This document shows, piece by piece, positions 11,216 to 22,731 of a stretch of DNA of 64,000 nucleotides. This DNA comes from Symbiodinium microadriaticum (lineage: Eukaryota > Sar > Dinophyceae > Suessiales > Symbiodiniaceae), in the NCBI GenBank assembly GCA_001939145.1, contig LSRX01000080.1, positions 1,072,948 to 1,136,947 on the forward strand, written 5' to 3'. The position numbers and the translations under genes are program-made. The stretch's first letter is position 1. The number at the start of each line of letters is the position of its first letter. The notes under the pieces were generated by a model. That model had not been told where the DNA came from, searched no databases, and saw nothing but the letters and a program-made list of their open reading frames with translations.

Positions 11216-13340
11216 ATATCTAACCTTAGATCTTTGTTAGAAACCATGAGGGCTTTGGGCTTCCAGGATCCGAACCCTCCTCATCAACAAAAGTAGCTTT
11301 GGTTTAGGGTTTAGGGTTTGGGGCTTAGGGTTTAGGGTTTAAAGTTTAAAGGTATGTTGTAGATAGAGTATCCATAGTGGCTACAAGGGATGCTCCCGGC
11401 AATTCTGCCGACCTCTGCATTCAACACCCTACGCCCCCCAGCCCATCTTCTACTAGGCTCTTCAGTAACTCCGAGGAAAAACGTATATACTTTTTCAGGT
11501 TAATTGTAATATACTAGGAACCCAGGAACCCAAAAAAGTAAAAAAGCATGCTACTGAGCAGCCTAGTCTATGCTGCGGAGCCTGAAGTTTTAGGGCTGGG
11601 GGTGTCGGGTTTGAACCCTGAGTGCATGCCAAAGGGACCGGAAAGGGTCTTCGGTTGACCTGCCGCCGGGAATGTTTATAGCTTCTGTCGCAAAACCAAC
11701 TGAGATAACCGTAGACCGAAACCCTCATCAGCCTTCTCAACCACTATAAGAGAACATTTTTACCTTTTACAAACTTATCAGCCTGTTTTTTTTGCAAACC
11801 CCGGGACAACGCCGAGCAACACCTGACAAATCCAAACAGCTACTTCTCTCAGGATCCGTGAACTCTAGGCATGGCGTTTAGGGCCGGGGATAGAGTCGGG
11901 CTGATCTTGTGTCACGGGAATTTTTGGGGGCACGTGTGATTAGAAGGCTAAGGGCCTCTGGGACTGTGTAAGGTCTGGGCATCGTGGATCCCTACACCTA
12001 ACCCCTAAGCCAACCCACAATCAGCTCATATGCTGCCCTAGGATGCCGCTTGTACGATGGTCTAAAACCCTACTAGTACCTAAACACTAAGCCCCAAGCT
12101 CGAATCCAAAGGCGCATCTCGAAATTGCAGGCACGCTCTTTTGCTAAACTAAACTCTGAACCGCAACCCGAAACCCTAAACCTAAGTCCAATACCCCAAA
12201 CCTCAACCCTAAACCCCAAAGCCGCATGTCCAAAAATTCACTTCAAGGATGCGCCTCCCCTTCGGTGATGTGGGCAAGCCTTCGATGTAGCCCTGACTAC
12301 AGGCGTTTGTTGAAGGTGGCGTTTAGGGTTTAGGGTTTTGGATTTACTAGTCTTACAGGCGGTTTATGTGGATTCAGGCAGTGGAGTTAAGTTCAAGTTT
12401 TCACTTCAAAGTTTTAGTTTCAGGGCTTACTGGCTTTGGTCCTTAGGGCAGCAATGGGGAAAACAAGTCCCGCCGACTTTCCCTTCTTTGGCTTTCAGCT
12501 ATCCTGTAGACCTCGAATGATCGACCGGGCTCTTAACAACTTAATGGCTTACGGTACAAGCCCAGAAGTTGGAAACGTTTCCAACATTCTGGGGTTTAGT
12601 CTAATCAAAGCTTTCCAAGCTTACCATTCATACTGCTTACTAATCGCCCCCAAGTCCGAAGAACGACCACAGGCGATCACCCTAAACCATCCTACACTGT
12701 GCTGTTCTTATTGAAGAACTTATTTTAAGTTGCCATAAGAACGAGGAACATACGGATGCTCATGCAAAATAGGGTCCAACTAAGGCCGAAAGCGGCACCC
12801 TGGGTTTGAGAACTACCCTTGTAGGGTTTAAGTTTAGGGCCACCCTAAACACTACACCGCTACAAAGGTGTAAAGTGTGATATTATTTGTTGTGCTCTCA
12901 TGGCTCAGGGTGGCCCTAATCCAGTCATTCAACGACTGCGATAGCCTTTGACAAGCCCAGGAACACCTCGCTCAGAAAAGCTTTCCAGAGAGCCCAGTAC
13001 CTCTGCAGGTCTACACCTCAAACCTGCATATACAATTGGTCCTCGATAAGCTACCACGTCTTATTAAAACAGGGCGTGGTGGGCTAGGTTTACGAATTTC
13101 GAAGACGTGAACGGCCAGCCTGAGGCAGTTCAGGTCCGGTGGGCATCATTCCTGAGCAAGTAAATTAGGATTCAAGATTTGGGGGTTTTAGGTTGTACCT
13201 GTTGTTATGGTTTCGACATAAAATCCTTAGAAAGGCAGGTTGTTTTGGCCACACGTAGGGCTGAAATTTAGGGTCTAGACGTCGAGCTTCAGGCTTTAGG
13301 GCTTACGGATTTACGTTTTCAGGGTTTAGGGTTTTGGGAC
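11216..13340. other. No supported gene
   Basis: Telomeric tracts at 11302-11345 and 12318-12338 and a foldback at 12834-12919; otherwise featureless. Confidence 0.5.
12834..12919. repeat. Foldback element
   Basis: Ends TTTAGGGCCACCCTAAA and CAGGGTGGCCCTAA form terminal inverted repeats; a second inverted pair (CTACACC/GGTGTA) lies inside. Confidence 0.65.
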
Positions 13341-13409
13341 CTAGGGGCTCATACTATTCCAATATAGACACGTAGGTACCCTAAAGAAAGGGGTAGTGTA
13401 TGAGCCTGT
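13341..13409. repeat. Foldback element, short
   Basis: Arms CTAGGGGCTCATACTATTCC and GGGGTAGTGTATGAGCCTG. Confidence 0.65.
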
Positions 13410-13559
13410 AATAAACAGGGTTTAGGTAGGGTTTAAGATGTTCGGCGAAGCTCTTCCAGTTTGTGCGACAGGTGGGTGGTAAAGGGCTCCTGGACGTATG
13501 TGTATAGACACACTACTTTAGATATTCGTATTGTATGTACGTTTTTCGGGCACAGACTT

Positions 13560-13733
13560 CACAAGGTAGCAGCCCGTTGGCATGCATCCAATTTGAGTGA
13601 AACGAAAAACGGCCTACCAGTGGCTTCAAACGTTCCGCGAGAAACTGCTGTCACCTTGCTGTCCTTGCTGCAAGCACTTGATCTCGACCATAGGAGTAAT
13701 GATCGGTCTGGTGGCAGAATTGACGAGCTGTGA
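13560..13733 (+). CDS. Exon-like open segment, unknown
   Basis: The plus-strand frame from about 13560 reads HKVAARWHASNLSETKNG then PRETAVTLLSLLQALDLD and stops at 13733. A CAG just upstream could be an acceptor. It lies in the GC-rich block next to the relic at 13802-14850. No family recognised; chance openness is possible. Confidence 0.2.
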   Translation, partial: HKVAARWHASNLSETKNGLPVASNVPRETAVTLLSLLQALDLDHRSNDRSGGRIDEL

Positions 13734-13801
13734 GGTGGGAACACCTAGACCCCAAAGGCGGAGTGCGAACAGAAGCAAGTCACCGCCAAGAGTCTCCTGT
13801 G

Positions 13802-14850
13802 CTAGGGAGCCGCGGTAAATCGCCGCAGACGAGTCAATGCGAGGTGGCCACGGCAGTTGGCACCCTCGGTTGAGAAAGATTTCTCTGCCCTGGGTGGCTC
13901 GTCGCCAAAGACTTCTTCTCGACAGCCTCGACCAATGAGTCCACGAGTGGCTTGCTGGGTGTTGGCGAAGTCGGAGGATAGGAGCGGACCGCCTGTATGA
14001 TGCCGTGGCGACATGGTCATATAGGCACGCTTCCCGTCCGAGGAGCCGGTGGGGGCAGCTTCTGTTCCACTATATACCATCCGGGCGTCGTTCCTCGGTC
14101 TCTGTGGAGGGAGGAGGCAAGCTGCACCTCGCGGGCTGAGAAAGTCCGAGGCTGCCAAAATCGACGTCAGGTCGGAGGCCTGCCTACGTAGCTGCCAAAA
14201 CTCGCGCCGCATCCACCGCGTGTAGGAATCGTCCATCTCCAGCGTGGGCTGGTGCCGGTGTCGCAGTATTGGCTTGGCTCGCAGATTTGATGGCGTCCCT
14301 CAGGAAGCCCGAAGTCTCCTCATGATCGTCCCCAGCCGCAAGCAGGGCATCCCAAGCATCCGCCTCCTCCATGGGCTGATGTTTGGTTCGAGGCCCATGG
14401 GCCACCAAGTCCTGCACTTCCGTGGAGGCGTCGACACCTTGCTGGGTTGGTGTTTTTTTTCTTTTTATGGATTTTCCTCAGTTCGCTCTCATACTGCCGT
14501 CGCTGTTGCATTAAGTCCGGCCGCGACGTCTTTTCGAAAGCCCTCCATTGGGCTTCCTTCTTGTCTTTCTCCTCTTTCAGACGTCTCACTCGCCTGTCGG
14601 CTCGGCGAGCTGTAGACACCATCTTCTGGATCTCCCTCATCAAGTCTCCACCCCCCGAAGCCCCAGGCTCTGTGGGTCCCTTCCGAGTCTTCTGGGATTC
14701 CGCTGCCGGCACAGGCGTGCGGTCGTAGCGGAGCTTGTGTCCAGCTTTGGGTTTGGGCGATTCAGCCCATGAGCCCGGCCATATAGGCCACGGCCTTCCA
14801 GCTGCTTCGTCGTGGGCCCAATCATTGCTCCATTTGTCCTTCTTGCTCAT
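13802..14850 (-). pseudogene. Frameshifted coding relic, possibly retroelement ORF1-like
   Basis: Three minus-strand frames join into one protein-like sequence of about 350 codons. Frame one starts at ATG 14850 (MSKKDKWSNDWAHDEA), has a Trp-rich N-terminus and then a highly charged, probably coiled-coil stretch (MREIQKMVSTARRADRR to KIHKKKKN). At about 14451-14466, in a homopolymer (T8 on the plus strand), the sense continues in another frame (TEVQDLVAHGPR, DAWDALLAAGDDHEE). At about 14240 a second single-base shift leads to DDSYTRWMRREFWQLRRQ and on to a stop at 13802. GC content is clearly higher than in the surroundings and telomeric tracts are absent, as expected for former coding DNA. 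Tryptophan-rich plus coiled-coil layout resembles ORF1-like proteins of dinoflagellate retroelements, but no reverse transcriptase is visible, so the identity is a guess. Introns instead of frameshifts are possible. Confidence 0.5.
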
Positions 14851-15075
14851 TCTCGAGGTCCAGTGCAGTCTGAGGAGGGCCCTCAAGGGAGGACGAAGAC
14901 CCTGTCTTCGTGCTGCCCAGACGCGGGCTCTGTCACGTGCTCGCCGGCGAGCGAGCGTTTCTATGCCAAGTCGGCAATGCAACTATGGCGAAGTTTCGTG
15001 CCTGAAAGCGCCTTGGGGCTTTCAGCAATACCCCGCCCTTTCGCGGGGTTCGATCCGAAACCCATGTATGAATTA

Positions 15076-15135
15076 TATATATATATATATTCATATATAT
15101 ATATATATAATGTATGTATATATACATACATACTT
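15076..15135. repeat. AT/TATG microsatellite
   Basis: (AT)n interrupted by TC and TG, adjoining the GC-rich block that holds the frameshifted relic. Confidence 0.8.
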
Positions 15136-15335
15136 ACAGATAAATCTCTAAACAGTATGCTTCATAGTACCATGCATGGTTTAGGCTCTCACAACTCGGA
15201 CATAGTACCACGGTTTGGGGTTCAGGGTTTAGGGTGCCCTTGAAGGAGCTCTCAAGTTGAACAGGCGCAGGGCCCCAAACTGCTTCAGCCAAGATACGAT
15301 CCTCGGCGCAGGCTTCCATGCCGATTTCCTCCTCA

Positions 15336-15441
15336 GGTTTGGGAAGGTTTAGGGTTTAGGGTTCGGGCTTGAAGGTGGAGGGTGTTGGGTTCGGGGTTTA
15401 GAGTTTAGGGCTTAGGTTTTAGGGTTTAGGGGTTTAGGGTT
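15336..15441. repeat. Degenerate TTTAGGG tract
   Basis: TTTAGGG units with TTCGGG and GTTGGG variants. Confidence 0.65.
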
Positions 15442-15636
15442 CGACTTCAATATACGGAGTTTACAGGGCCCCCACAATAGGTCAGCAGGGTTTCAGGACT
15501 CCAAAGTCCAAAGCAGCCGATGCACTGCGACATAAACACAGAGAGATGCAGGTGCCAAACCGATTGAGGGGCCTGCAGCCGCCAATCACCAGACACCGCA
15601 AAGTTGTAGAGACAAAGGAATTCAAGCTCCCAGTGG

Positions 15637-15659
15637 GTGGGGTGGGGTGGGGTGGGATG
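15637..15659. repeat. GGGGT pentamer repeat
   Basis: Four GGGGT units; a potential G-quadruplex former. Confidence 0.75.
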
Positions 15660-16619
15660 GCCTTGCAAACCCCTATACAGACCCCATTAAACCTCATATA
15701 GTATCTGTATAGGGTCATGGGGTGCAGTATACTTAAATTACTACAAGACAAAACTTGGTTACTGATTATTCCGACTCTTGTATTAGAAACCCCGGGTCCT
15801 CAAGCACATCTGGCTTCGACTGCCGCACTTTGTGCAGTGTTTGGAAGCGCTCAGCCATGGGTGCAAAACGCAACAGGCTATGGGGTCGGCTAGGGTTTAG
15901 TCTCATATACCTGAAAATACACAGAAGGGTACATCCCATATCTTGAGGATATCATGGTGCAAGATCTGTACAGAATCTACAAGCGTCCGCACAATTCTTG
16001 AACTCGATATTACTCCATAGCATGCTCTCGTAAAGCGGCCACATAGCTGAGCCCCGAACACCTAAACAATTCAACCTACCGTCTAAGGTTCAGGGTCTAG
16101 GGACCCAAAAACCCAACCCCTAAACCGTACCTTGCAGCTCCGCAAAGAAAGTAGAACACTACTCCAAGGCTGCCTTCTCGGGTGACTCTACACCACTAGA
16201 CAGCCTGATCCAAACAGCAGCATGCACGGTTAATGAGGACTAGTGTGATTATAAAACTGACTATGTCACTATGTTCCCCTTCTTACAAGTCGTATATTTA
16301 ATGATCAACATTTTGTGCCATCCGTTTAAGTCTTACTATTGTGTTTTCGATACTTGTACATAGAATTATCAAATGGGTTTGTAGCATCTACGGTATTTTG
16401 TGGGGTTTTTGAGCTTGACCCATGCATTATTATGATGATTGTTCTGCCAAAATAGAGATTTTCTAAAATAGAAACTGAATGTGTAGTGTGCCACAACCGC
16501 AAGGAATGATAACGGCTGACATAGACCTCAAGCAAGTAGACAGCAACTGAGTACTGCGGAAGCTTGGCCCATTTCGAAAGTAGACATGAACTTTCAGATT
16601 TAAAGGTCTGTGTGTCTCA

Positions 16620-16713
16620 GAAGAGAGAGAGAGAGAGAGAGAGACACACAGAGAGAGACACACAGAGAGAGTAAGAGCGACGAGGCGGACGAGGAGGAGG
16701 AGGAGGAGGAGGA
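16620..16713. repeat. GA and GAG microsatellite
   Basis: (GA)n, GACACACAGAGAGAG repeats, then (GAG)n. Confidence 0.85.
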
Positions 16714-17647
16714 ACTGACAAGCCAGCGGGGTGTGTCCCGAAAGAGTTGGCAGAAAGTCAACAAAAACCAGAAGCCAGGCGAACCATGGCAATCCATGAG
16801 GGGCTTCTTGCTTGGTCCTCGATTTGGGTCTGCACCTATCTTCTGGAACCAGAGGTGGATTTCTAAAAAAACGAAGACATTGGTAAAGGCTCCTTCTACA
16901 AACAATCCGTCTCGCTAGACTCTACATATTGGGGGTCGTTCAATTCTGAAACTCCAAATCATCTTTTCATCTGTAGTCAGTGTGTCTCAGACGCAAAGTT
17001 CATACCCTAAAACCCTAAACCCCAAACAAAAACCCGACCCTGTTCTGAACCTGGAGCGAACCCCAAAGCAAAACAGCCCAAAGCCGCTGGAGCCCAATAC
17101 CCGGCCAACAGCCCTTAATCATGGAGTTTAGGGTCTAAGGGTTTCGGGTGGTTGGGGTTTAGGGGTCTAGGGTTTCGGGTTTTATAGGGTTTCGGGAGGT
17201 TGTCTTAGATCATGATGTTCAGCCTTCTCTGACGTAAGATATGTTCCTTAATTCAGGGTATCTGGGCCCTAAACCCTAAACCCAAAGCCAAAAAACCTTC
17301 GCTGCACCATTCCCTGCGAGGTGGCTTGATGGGGGCGTTGTTCTGAGCCTTCCTTACTGCTGTGTAGAAGTGCCGCCCTGGAGAAACCGACGACACAGGA
17401 ACTTCATATCAAAGTAGTTAAAAGGTTCCCAGAAGGGCGTGCATGAGTCTATTTCCGGCTTATACCCCAGCACAGGACTTCGTAACATTATGGAATAAGA
17501 TTCCAAACGACCCTTCATATTATGGTTTTTGCGACCTAATTCCATAATAGTAGTATATATGGACCCTTAGGTATTTCTAATCATTCCGACCGCCTTTTCA
17601 GACCAATCCACTTGCAAGGAAAACCCAAGGCCCCGAGACACGAAAAG

Positions 17648-17722
17648 CTGGTTTAGGGTTTAGGGGTTTTTTGTCAGTTTAGGGTTTAGGGGTTTAGGGT
17701 TTAGGGGTTAAGGGTTTAGGTC
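17648..17722. repeat. TTTAGGG tract
   Basis: Units separated by GTTTTTTGTCAG, then TTTAGGGG variants. Confidence 0.65.
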
Positions 17723-18031
17723 AGATCCGGTTTCTGTTGTAATTCCTGGCTCATAACTTCAAACCTTTAGGTTCCATGCTCCTGGAATAAAGGATGGAAT
17801 ACCTGTGAAGACCGTCCCCTTATCCTCGCCATGGAAGGTGCTAGAATGTATACCAAAGTCTTTTTTTCAGCTATTGAGGCCCTTTTTCGGGGTGCTTGAG
17901 AAAGTTCGGATGTACCCTAAACCCTAAACCCCAGCGCCTTCTTCTCTTCGCTCCAGAAACTCCGGCGAGGGCTGGCAGCAATACGCGCCTCTGTCTGTAC
18001 GTTGGCCCCTAAGCCCATATCCTCAGAACCC

Positions 18032-18140
18032 ATGGGTAGCTCTCTAAATTAGGGTCCCTTTTTGGGTCCCAAATATAGTACGGCACGCTGATAAAGAAAA
18101 GGACCCTAAATGGGACCCTACTTAAGCGAACTACTCACAT
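18032..18140. repeat. MITE-like foldback, family B
   Basis: Starts ATGGGTAGCTCTCTAAATTA and shares the core motif TAGTACGGCACGCTG with other B copies. The right arm is degraded (GAACTACTCACAT). Confidence 0.72.
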
Positions 18141-18547
18141 CCAAGACAAAACGTCTGGTAGGTAGTCCAAGGAGAATGGGCGAAAGGTGGGAGAAGGTCG
18201 CACGTGACACTTTCCAGACGACCGGATGCAAGCATGATCCTTGGACAGGGTCTGCCTATTCATGATACCCCATACTCTCATGGCATCTCTTGTAGAACCC
18301 TTGTGGTGCCAATATGTACCACAAAAGACATTGGACAACCCTCATAGAATTCCTAACCAGCCCTCAAGGATCAAGAGGAGGGGCTCGTTACATGGAGATT
18401 TGCGAGACGACTTGCGGGGGAAAATTCGGATCAGCTTCCGTGAAGTGGCCTGTAATGATTCTAAAAGGGGTGCAATGCTACAAAAAAGGGTTCTGAAGGG
18501 TTCTAGGTTACTTCAACGTTTCGGGTTTGGGTTTCAAGGGCCCATAT

Positions 18548-18656
18548 CCCAAAAGGTCCTAGGTACTGTTATGGGGGATACTTTCCCAAATCATAATAAC
18601 AATTCCTAGTATAGAAACCCTACATCCTACTATATAGGTACTTTGGACCCTTTGGG
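18548..18656. repeat. Foldback element
   Basis: Arms CCCAAAAGGTCCTAGGTACT and AGGTACTTTGGACCCTTTGG. A degraded related fold may lie at 9050-9165 (GGGTCCAAAGG / TTGGACCCTTA). Confidence 0.6.
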
Positions 18657-18726
18657 TATACCCGTTTAACATATACTTAAGCCTCAGAGGGATTCCCCAC
18701 TGGAGGGCCAAAGTCCAGTAGGTCAA

Positions 18727-18800
18727 ATCTAGGGGGCTGAAAATTTCGATACGGTTTGGGGGTTTATTATTATGGAACAGTTATAAAGCGAGTACAAGGG
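18727..18800. repeat. MITE-like fragment, family D
   Basis: Left half only: TCTAGGGGGCTGAAAATT, then GGTTTGGGGGTTTATTATTA. No matching right arm seen. Confidence 0.35.
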
Positions 18801-19332
18801 GATACTATCACGAAAACGTGTAGAAAACTACGTACTGCGACCCCTATCATCTGACATGGACGCATGAGCCCGTATACGTTAAACCTTGAATCGCCTAAAT
18901 CCTTCTCACACTCAATTGCGGATACCGTAGAGAGCCTTTTAAGGAGCTGTCATCTTACAATAGGTATAGACTTAAGCTACCGTACTTGCAGGTTTCGTAG
19001 CCAGTCTGGGACACGTTTGCTTTAGGGCGTGGGTTCAAGGGTTAGGGTTATGAGGTTCAGGGGGTTCAGGTTACGTAGGGTTTATCAGGCCCTGACGCAA
19101 CCTCAATCCTGAGAGACGCAGCCTCAATCATCAACTCCGAAACCAAAGCCCGAAAAGAATTGAACCTCATGATTTTGGGCAGCAAGCACCACGCACCGGG
19201 TGTCCAAGAGGAGGCTTCGGACCATCGCACAGAAACTTACCATAGGTGATGGGTTGCATCGTACCGGGTTTTCAGATGCACATGCAGATCCGGTTCCCCC
19301 GCTGTTGCGAGTGCCAGGCTGCACATACCAAC

Positions 19333-20793
19333 CTACAGGTTCTCCAGCTGATCCTGCACGGCGCTACTGTCACCGCCGTATTCAGCATCACCCCAGGACA
19401 CGATGGATCCATCACGAAGAATGGCAGCAAAGGAGCAATCGGACGCCTGGATGTGAAGCACATGTTTCAGTCGTTCCTGCACCGCACTACTGTCAGCACC
19501 ATGCTCAGCATCACCCCAGGTCACGACAGATCCATCCGCAAGAATGGCAGCAAAAGCACCTTCTCTAGTGGCTTGGATCTGCTGCACATGCTTCAGCTGG
19601 TCCTGCACAGCACTACTGTCACCACCATTGCGAACATCACCCCAGGTCACAACGGATCCATCTCTTAGAATTGCAGCAAAGGCATAGCCTGTGGCTTGGA
19701 TCTGCTGCACATTCTTCAGCTGGTCCTGCACAGCACTGCTCTCGCCACCGTGCTCAGCATGACCCCAGGTCACCACGGATCCATCTTCAACGATGGCAGC
19801 AAAGGCACCATAATGGGAGGCCTGGACCTGTTGCACATTTTTCAGCTGTTCTTGCACAGCATTACTGCAGCCCCCAGAGAAAGCATGTCCCCAAGTCACG
19901 ACGGATCCATCACAAATAATTGCAGCAAAAGCACGATAGGAGGCCTGGATTAGCCTCACATTTTTAAGCTGTTCCTTCACCGCGCTGCTTTCACCACCAA
20001 AGTCTTCATCCCCCCAGGTCACAACAGATTCATCGCCAAGGATGGCAGCAAAAGCATTGTTGGAGGCTTGAATCTGCTGCACATCCTTGAGCTCATCCTG
20101 CACGGTCTGACTGTCGCCACCGGCACGAGCATCTCCCCAGGTCACGACAGATCCATCGCCAAGAATAGCAGCAAATGCGGCATCGGAGGCCTGTATTCGC
20201 CGCACATTTTTCAGGCGGCCCTGCACAGAACCACTGTCACCACCGTAGGCAGCATCGCCCCAGGTTACGACAGATCCATCTCCGAGAATGGCAGCAAAAG
20301 CGCAGCACGAGGCTTGAATCTCTTGCACATTCTCCAGCCGATCTTGTACGGTGCTACAGTCACCACCGTGCGCATGCTCACCCCAGGTTACGACGGATCC
20401 ACCAGCAAGAATGGCAGCAAAGGCAAATACGGTGGCTTGGATGTGCTGCACATTCTTGAGTCGATCCTGCACAGAGCTGCTGTCACCACCAGAGGTAGGG
20501 CTACCCCAAGTCACGACGGAAGCGTCACCCAGACTGGCAGCAAAAGCCAGCTCATTTCCACATGCCTGAATGGGGCTTAAATGCAGGCTTAGTGCATCAC
20601 GGTTCTGCAACCGAGTATCCTTGATCTGCGAACATGTATCCAGCAGAAGTCCGGATGAGTCGAATAGCCGCCCTCTTCCCACTCCGAGGGCGGTCTGTGC
20701 CCGACGTCTGAGTGCTTCGACCTGTTCATCCAAGCCGGCTGTGATTGCAGCTGTCGTACCACTCAGGAGCACAACTTCAATCGTGATCGACAT
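19333..20793 (-). CDS. Ubiquitin-like + RCC1-type repeat protein, paralogue 1 (486 aa)
   Basis: Single-exon reading frame. Residues 1-75 look like a ubiquitin-like beta-grasp domain (LLSG near the start, then ALGVGRGRLFDSSG). From about residue 83 there are ten tandem repeats of about 41 aa with the consensus AFAAILGDGSVVTWG, then GGDSSAVQDQLKNVQQIQAS. The VVTWG/GG core is typical of RCC1/BLIP-II-like beta-propeller blades, but the blades are shorter than the 50-60 aa of classical RCC1. A propeller of this kind usually binds proteins; the partner is unknown. The frame is open to an ATG at 20862, but the internal ATG at 20793 is preferred: from there the protein aligns without a gap to the start of the paralogue at 34259-35719 and has the identical length of 486 aa. 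The extra 23 N-terminal residues are cysteine/phenylalanine rich and have no counterpart. Similar proteins are often annotated as HERC/UVR8-like in dinoflagellates; no HECT domain is present here. Confidence 0.88.
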   Translation of the reverse strand: MSITIEVVLLSGTTAAITAGLDEQVEALRRRAQTALGVGRGRLFDSSGLLLDTCSQIKDTRLQNRDALSLHLSPIQACGNELAFAASLGDASVVTWGSPTSGGDSSSVQDRLKNVQHIQATVFAFAAILAGGSVVTWGEHAHGGDCSTVQDRLENVQEIQASCCAFAAILGDGSVVTWGDAAYGGDSGSVQGRLKNVRRIQASDAAFAAILGDGSVVTWGDARAGGDSQTVQDELKDVQQIQASNNAFAAILGDESVVTWGDEDFGGESSAVKEQLKNVRLIQASYRAFAAIICDGSVVTWGHAFSGGCSNAVQEQLKNVQQVQASHYGAFAAIVEDGSVVTWGHAEHGGESSAVQDQLKNVQQIQATGYAFAAILRDGSVVTWGDVRNGGDSSAVQDQLKHVQQIQATREGAFAAILADGSVVTWGDAEHGADSSAVQERLKHVLHIQASDCSFAAILRDGSIVSWGDAEYGGDSSAVQDQLENL

Positions 20794-21762
20794 GTTACGC
20801 AATGGAAATGGAAAGCAACGACATCCGCCGAAACAATTAAACTCTGAGGAAGCCTGCGACAATATGGCATGGCCCTCACGTCACCATGTAGGAACCCTCT
20901 GACAGCCATGCTAATTTTCATAAAGAGTCCCCACACCCTAAAATTGTCCTAAAGAGTCCCTAGACCCCTAAAACCAACCCACCAAAACAGGCCCCGGGCT
21001 CGACCCGGACCCAAACAAAACCTGCCTTACAGTCTCATAGAAGGAAAACCCCCCCCCTTTGGCTTTCAAAACTTTATAACATAGGATCCCTGAAGAGGTT
21101 TAGCGTTTAGGGTTTGGGGTAGGTAAGGGTACTACTGGGGAGCGTAATGATAACAAGGAATCGGGAAAAAAAACGCAAAATGACACTTCACCGACAAACG
21201 GAACACTTTCGTGGATCCTGCTGGTCAGAGCGATACACGAAACACCGAGGCTAAAAGCGAGCCTTTCTCATCAAGCGACAGAGGTAGACTTCTGTAGGCC
21301 AGATAGGTTTAGCGGTTAGGGCTTTGAAAAACCCTACACCCAAATTTAGGGAGACCCTGCGAATTAAGTTGCAGTGCATCCTCTGAGCCTTCAGTATGGA
21401 GAAGCTCTGCTTGGCCAGTTCGGGGTGTAGGGCTTGTAGGGTTCAAGGGACCCTGAAGAACCCACCTGGTTGACCCTTTTTGGTGTTGCTTCTTGTGTTT
21501 TCCTTGCATGGATCCTTAACAACGAGGTGTTTCAGGGTTAAGGTAAGCAATATTTAGAAAAGGGTTTTCAGGTTGTAGGGCTTCGGCTTAAGGGACATAT
21601 CAGATAGAGCGGATATGTAGCCGTAAACCCCCCAAACCCTATAGGCTTTAGGGGTTAGGGCACCCTTAACCCCTAAGTGCTGAGACGGCCCCGGGGCTCC
21701 GCGCGAGCATTGCTCTTTTCTCATCTTGGAAAGCTGCACCTTGCTCCTGGAATAGAGCATTT

Positions 21763-21809
21763 ATAGGGTTTAGGGTTTAGCCCTAAACCCTAAACCCTAC
21801 ACCCTAAAA
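21763..21809. repeat. Head-to-head telomeric junction
   Basis: GGGTTTAGGGTTTAG (21766-21780) is followed after CC by the perfect inverse CTAAACCCTAAACCC (21783-21797). The G-rich to C-rich orientation is that of two telomere ends joined. Confidence 0.8.
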
Positions 21810-22637
21810 CACTGCGAATACCCATCAGTGAGGACCTTAGGGTTCAGAGTTTCGAGCCTTGGCTGCAGAGCGTCAATGAGTCAACGCCCTGGAACCTAAC
21901 AGGCATAATGAACACCCTGTGAGTATACAGAAATTTTCTGAAATCCGACAGATATCATTTGTCCAGCGTTTTGGGGGGTTTGATGGCTCGAAGGCTCGAT
22001 ACGGTAAGTCGGTAAGTCTGATCTAACCCTGCTCACGAGGTGTGAGAGCGAAAGCTCCACGACTTAAAACAAAAAGAAACCAACACCACCCAACAAACAA
22101 AGGACACGTCCTACATGTGCCCCCCCCTCCCCCCGCCCTAAAGCTGCATATCACCGTTCAACTGCAACGTCGATGTTGTACCTACCCTAAACGGCAATTG
22201 ATCCTAAACCCTCAAAGCTCTTAAGCCTGAAACCCCTAAAAGCACTCTAAATCCTAAACGTCCCTCAAGCCTTAAACCATATAACCTGAAAGCCCTGAAG
22301 GTGCCCGCAGACCTTGAGCTGCTTCCCTAGCTTCTTGGCCACCTTCCCATAAGCAACAACATGAGCCAGAGGATTTGCTGGGAAGATGTGTTTACAAGAG
22401 GGCTTCGGAACCAAGCTTAACGTCTAGGGTTTCAGGCTTTTGCGCTTTTTTCCAATGTTTTGTCGTTTTCATGGAGCCTGTTATTGAAAAATGTCCTTGG
22501 TGGTTACCAGATAAGCAAAGACTATGCGCAAGAAGCCTCGTGAAGAATACGCATCACAGTCATAAAGTCTCGTACATCTTCCAAGATACAACGTTAGGAG
22601 GAGACTGGGAGGGCACGTGTTCCTACGTTCTATGTAC

Positions 22638-22731
22638 TTGCCCTGGGGCTCCAAATAGCCCCAAGTAGGTCCTGTTTATAGACTTTAGGCCCCAAAGTAG
22701 GTACCATTTGCATACTTGGAGCCCTTGGGTT
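22638..22731. repeat. Foldback element
   Basis: CTTGCCCTGGGGCTCCAAAT and ACTTGGAGCCCTTGGG are inverted arms, with inner CCCCAAGTAGGTCC / GGCCCCAAAGTAGG. Confidence 0.5.

Larger units (their letters stand above)
15136..18031. other. No supported gene; repeats only
   Basis: TTTAGGG tracts, GGGGT repeat, GA/GAG microsatellite and degraded MITE-like pieces near 16378 and 17520. Confidence 0.5.

Noticed and set aside
15040..15066. Possible tRNA T-arm (GGGGTTCGATCCGAAACCC)
   Set aside because: No matching acceptor, D-arm or anticodon stem could be built around it.
19272..20902. Several plus-strand and shifted open frames over paralogue 1
   Set aside because: Shadows of the minus-strand 123-bp repeat gene; the same pattern appears over paralogue 2.
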